From contig JAZKAR010000028.1 of the NCBI GenBank assembly GCA_040389065.1, forward strand, positions 71,651 to 135,650: DNA of 64,000 bases, read 5' to 3'. The DNA comes from JAZKAR01 sp040389065 (GTDB taxonomy: Bacteria > Pseudomonadota > Gammaproteobacteria > Burkholderiales > Casimicrobiaceae). This document shows positions 61,426 to 64,000 of the stretch, one piece after another (positions within the stretch are counted from its first letter, which is position 1; each line of letters starts with the position of its first letter). The notes under the pieces are model-generated. The model did not search any database. It had not been told where the DNA came from and saw nothing but the letters and a program-made list of their open reading frames with translations. The translations under genes and the position numbers were made by a program.

Positions 61426-62729
61426 GAGGTGCTTTCCTCAATAGGCAACTCTAATGAAGGATCAGAAATAAGATGTGGGCTGATTGCACCAATATCTGCT
61501 TTTTCTATACTTCTAAAGTGTCGGCTAATTTTATGACTGGTAACGTGAATATCGCCTACATCTTCAGACACTTGTTTGATGTGTTTAACAAGCTTCTGCA
61601 TGCGATCATCAAAGCGCCCAAACTCAGTAGAAAGCGAAGATAAGGCACGTTGAATAATTAAAATATGCTCACGGGTTTCTTTATCGCGTATCACACTTCG
61701 CGCAGTATTCAGTACTGCCATGAGCGTTGTGGGTGATACCAGCCATACTCGCCGTGTATGGCTATAGTTCACAATTTCAGGATGATTAGCGTGAATTTCT
61801 GCAAAAACAGACTCAGCAGGAATAAATAGCATAGCGGAGTCAGCTGTATCAGGCGGTAAGATATATTTGGTTGCTACGGCATCAATATGCCTGCGGATAT
61901 CTTGCTGAAAAGTTTTAGATAATACAGCACGCTCTAAATCACTGACCTGAGGAGCATGCATTTTTTGATAGGTTTCAAGAGGGAATTTTGCATCGATAAC
62001 AATATAATTGGTAGGTGGAGGCAAAATAAGAAAACAATCGGGGCGAGTATTTGAGTGATTAGGAAGAGGTGTTTGGAATGAGTAGCTTGAGGGCGGTAAA
62101 CTATTACTGATTAGATGTTCAAGCTGTACTTCTCCAAACGCACCGCGTGCGCGCTTGTCGCCTAATATCTGGTTCAAATTCATTACATTTGTACTTAGGC
62201 TTTCAATTTTCTTTTGCGCTTCATCAATGGTGGCTAAACGAGACATAACATTGGTGAATGTTTCATGTGTACTTTGAAAACCGCTTTGTAAACGTTGCTC
62301 TACTTGCTCTGAGAGCGTGGCAAGGCGCTGATTAACGGTGTGGCTGAGTTGATCCATTCGTTCATTAATTTGCCGTGTATTGCTTTCAAGCCCTCCTATT
62401 AAAACGCTTTGACTTTTTTGAGTATGACTATTCAGTTTTTCTAATAGATTTTCTATAAGGTCAGCACGTGTGGTGAGCCAAAGTTCTTTTGAACGTTGAT
62501 CAAGTTGCTTAACTTGCTCGCTCAAATGCGAGTGATCAGCACGTAAATGATTGATGATCGCATCTATTTTGTTTTGAATAAATGCTTGATGTGCCTGCTC
62601 TGCTTGATGCGTATGATTTAAGATATAGCTAAGTAAAGTGTTGAGTAGATATTTATTGATAAGATAAATTAATAAGGCGAGCAGAAAAATAGCGAATAAA
62701 GAGCTTACTAAGATCGTGGAAATATCCAT
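61422..62729 (-). CDS. rmuC: RmuC-type DNA recombination protein
   Basis: 435 residues. N-terminal TM (ILVSSLFAIFLLALLIYLI), long coiled coil (residues about 35-190), then the RmuC nuclease-like domain: GDKRARGAFGEVQLEHLI, LPNHSNTRPDCFLILP, YIVIDAKFPLETYQKM, VSPTTLMAVLNTARSV. It limits recombination between inverted repeats and acts at stalled forks. Overlaps cca. Confidence 0.95.
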   Translation of the reverse strand: MDISTILVSSLFAIFLLALLIYLINKYLLNTLLSYILNHTHQAEQAHQAFIQNKIDAIINHLRADHSHLSEQVKQLDQRSKELWLTTRADLIENLLEKLNSHTQKSQSVLIGGLESNTRQINERMDQLSHTVNQRLATLSEQVEQRLQSGFQSTHETFTNVMSRLATIDEAQKKIESLSTNVMNLNQILGDKRARGAFGEVQLEHLISNSLPPSSYSFQTPLPNHSNTRPDCFLILPPPTNYIVIDAKFPLETYQKMHAPQVSDLERAVLSKTFQQDIRRHIDAVATKYILPPDTADSAMLFIPAESVFAEIHANHPEIVNYSHTRRVWLVSPTTLMAVLNTARSVIRDKETREHILIIQRALSSLSTEFGRFDDRMQKLVKHIKQVSEDVGDIHVTSHKISRHFRSIEKADIGAISPHLISDPSLELPIEESTS

Positions 62730-63044
62730 ACATCGTCTGCTTTAAAAGGGGGAAAGTTTGATCACGGAAACACACAGATTACCCTGAGGGCATATTATTC
62801 TAGCGTGCTAAGGCTTTCAGTTGCAAAAGAGTAAGAGAATATTTTTAATGCGTTATAAATATTATCATTAGGATGACCATGTTTGCAGGTATCAATGTTG
62901 CTTAAAGCTATTTACTGCCAGTAATAAAGTGATAGATAAAATAATAGCGGAGAATTTGGCTTCAAAATAAAAGATATAGACTATTGTTTGTAATAAATTA
63001 TTTTTATCAAAAATGTTATTAATATTGGATGTATAGCGGCTGTT
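62730..63044. other. Intergenic stretch, nothing distinct seen
   Basis: 315 bp AT-rich spacer between rmuC and the dUTPase-like gene. Confidence 0.4.
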
Positions 63045-63464
63045 TTAAAAATGTGGATGTTGATAGGGAGATAATTCTGGAAAAGTAGTATTATCCATTT
63101 CAATGAGGGTCATCATCGCGGTAGGCAATACAATACCTTGCGCTAATTTATCGCCTGTAAAGAATTTAAACGGATACGCTGAATTAAGGACAATTTTGAT
63201 TTCATCACGATAGTCACTGGTGATGATATTAAATCCATTTGCAATACCCACACCATATTTAGGACCATTTTTACTATTGGCGACAATAAACATGGCATAA
63301 CCTTCGGGCAGCTCTAGCGCAAGCCCTGTACGAATTTCTACTAAACCAGGTGGATCAATCCGACCATTAGAAAGGGCGCATAAATCAATAGTGCCAATTC
63401 CTTGAGAACGGTTTTTGTTCAAAATTGCATCAACATGTAAGCGTTTTACTTTAATTTCCAGCAT
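63045..63464 (-). CDS. dUTPase-like protein lacking catalytic residues
   Basis: 139 residues with the trimeric dUTPase fold: motif 1 GIGTIDLCA (usually AGYDL), LPEGYAMFIVANS, motif 3 FNIITSDYRDEI, motif 4 FFTGDKLAQGIVLP. In motif 3 the catalytic Asp (IDSDYxG) is Thr, the Gly is Asp, and the C-terminal Gly-rich motif 5 is absent. It therefore probably does not hydrolyse dUTP and may regulate or bind nucleotides, as some phage dUTPase-fold proteins do. A canonical dut elsewhere in the genome is expected. Confidence 0.7.
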   Translation of the reverse strand: MLEIKVKRLHVDAILNKNRSQGIGTIDLCALSNGRIDPPGLVEIRTGLALELPEGYAMFIVANSKNGPKYGVGIANGFNIITSDYRDEIKIVLNSAYPFKFFTGDKLAQGIVLPTAMMTLIEMDNTTFPELSPYQHPHF

Positions 63465-63743
63465 GATATAAGAGCCTCCTTAGTATAGTTTGCTATTATT
63501 TACGGAAATTATTTCAATTGTGTGACAAAACCATTGTTCTTCAAGATATATCTTAGTGCAAAGCTGCCTTGCTCAATGAAAAGGCCATGCATTTTCCTCC
63601 AATATATCTTTTGGCTTTTTTCAGCTTGCTTATAGTGTGCTAGTAGCTTATCAATCAATTCTTATGAAAAAAGGTTTTATGACAGGGTTTTAATGTTGAG
63701 AATTATATAAACCATATAAACGCTTTTTTGAATACTCTTATTT

Positions 63744-64000
63744 TTATGTGCCTGAATGTTCTACCCAAGCTTGAAACATTAGTATTGCCCATAACCGATG
63801 TTGCCAGTTTCGTTTGCCAGATAGATGTTCGTTCCAGCATTTGGTTACTATATCAGCATTAAAATAGCCTTCTTTACGCAAACGCTGAGGATGAAGCAAT
63901 AAATTTGCCCACTCTTTTAAGGGATATCTTAACCATTGGTCAATGGGCACACAAAAACCTTGCTTAGGGCGATCAATAAGATGTTGAGGCACATATTTAT
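63744..64000 (-). CDS. asnB: Asparagine synthetase (glutamine-hydrolysing), C-terminal part
   Basis: The frame runs past the right edge; its first codon is outside the window. The visible end reads QHLIDRPKQGFCVPIDQWLRYPLKEW, KEGYFNADIVTKCWNEHLSG and KRNWQHRLWAILMFQAW, the conserved C-terminus of AsnB-type synthetases, often found in surface-polysaccharide loci. Only about 85 residues are seen, so the N-terminal glutaminase half cannot be checked. Confidence 0.85.
   Translation of the reverse strand, partial: KYVPQHLIDRPKQGFCVPIDQWLRYPLKEWANLLLHPQRLRKEGYFNADIVTKCWNEHLSGKRNWQHRLWAILMFQAWVEHSGT

Noticed and set aside
1..64000. CRISPR array
   Set aside because: No series of regularly spaced identical repeats with unique spacers. 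The repeated elements seen are palindromes scattered between genes.

Overview
This is a 64 kb, AT-rich stretch of a Gram-negative proteobacterial chromosome. It carries two outer-membrane porins, an envelope lipoprotein, a RelA with synthetase, TGS and ACT domains, a DksA-like zinc-finger protein, Cca, RmuC and a polyhydroxyalkanoate-granule phasin. The phasin, the beta-type porin at 50 kb and a probable DUF3022 protein at 3 kb point weakly to a low-GC betaproteobacterium. That assignment is inference, because no rRNA lies in the window.

Layout. 1-2,600: the 3' end of a tRNA-Thr followed by a decayed accessory strip with an IS6-type transposase stub, an hsdS stub, small palindromic elements and three tiny genes, two of which are paralogues on opposite strands. 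2.6-4.8 kb: small unknown genes and a DMT transporter. 4.98-8.87 kb: a compact operon of a VioB-like ferritin-fold protein with a 10-cysteine tail, a DUF692 (MNIO) oxidative enzyme and its DUF2063 partner; this looks like a post-translational cysteine-modification system in which the substrate is fused to an enzyme-like domain. 9-13.2 kb: VOC protein, chorismate-lyase-like protein plus FAD hydroxylase plus DUF4197 protein, and a low-complexity secreted protein. 13.4-21.3 kb: a defence or turnover island with two copies of a Fic-type winged-helix remnant and its iteron-bearing upstream region, an ABC-type ATPase whose DUF4276 partner is broken, a lipoprotein, and a two-reverse-transcriptase locus that looks like DRT3. 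The island is punctuated by direct repeats of a GAGACCTGACCC motif.

21.7-29.1 kb: Fpg/Nei glycosylase; an aceB-Rieske oxygenase-reductase operon with a divergent LysR regulator; MFS exporter. 30-38.6 kb: secreted Cache protein and chemoreceptor, LamB-like porin, MIP channel, FAD oxidoreductase, DUF1415 protein, Sel1 protein. 38.9-46.3 kb: AI-2E-family permease, then a complete stressosome module (RsbR-RsbS-RsbT-RsbX) running into two hybrid histidine kinases, so the output is likely phosphorelay rather than sigma-B. 46.6-51.9 kb: general-stress-type small proteins (KGG-repeat protein, cold-shock protein, DksA/TraR protein), a porin with an odd C-terminus, and small membrane proteins. 52-64 kb: mostly housekeeping: topoisomerase IB, CysE, RelA, a type III PLP decarboxylase, phasin, Cca, RmuC, a degenerate dUTPase-like protein and the C-terminus of an asparagine synthetase.

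A family of roughly 100-bp palindromic elements with ends like TTAGAAGTTACGCAGTT sits in at least eight intergenic gaps. A tandem TTGGTAA motif with 9-bp period marks three promoters. No CRISPR array, rRNA operon or intact transposase gene was seen.
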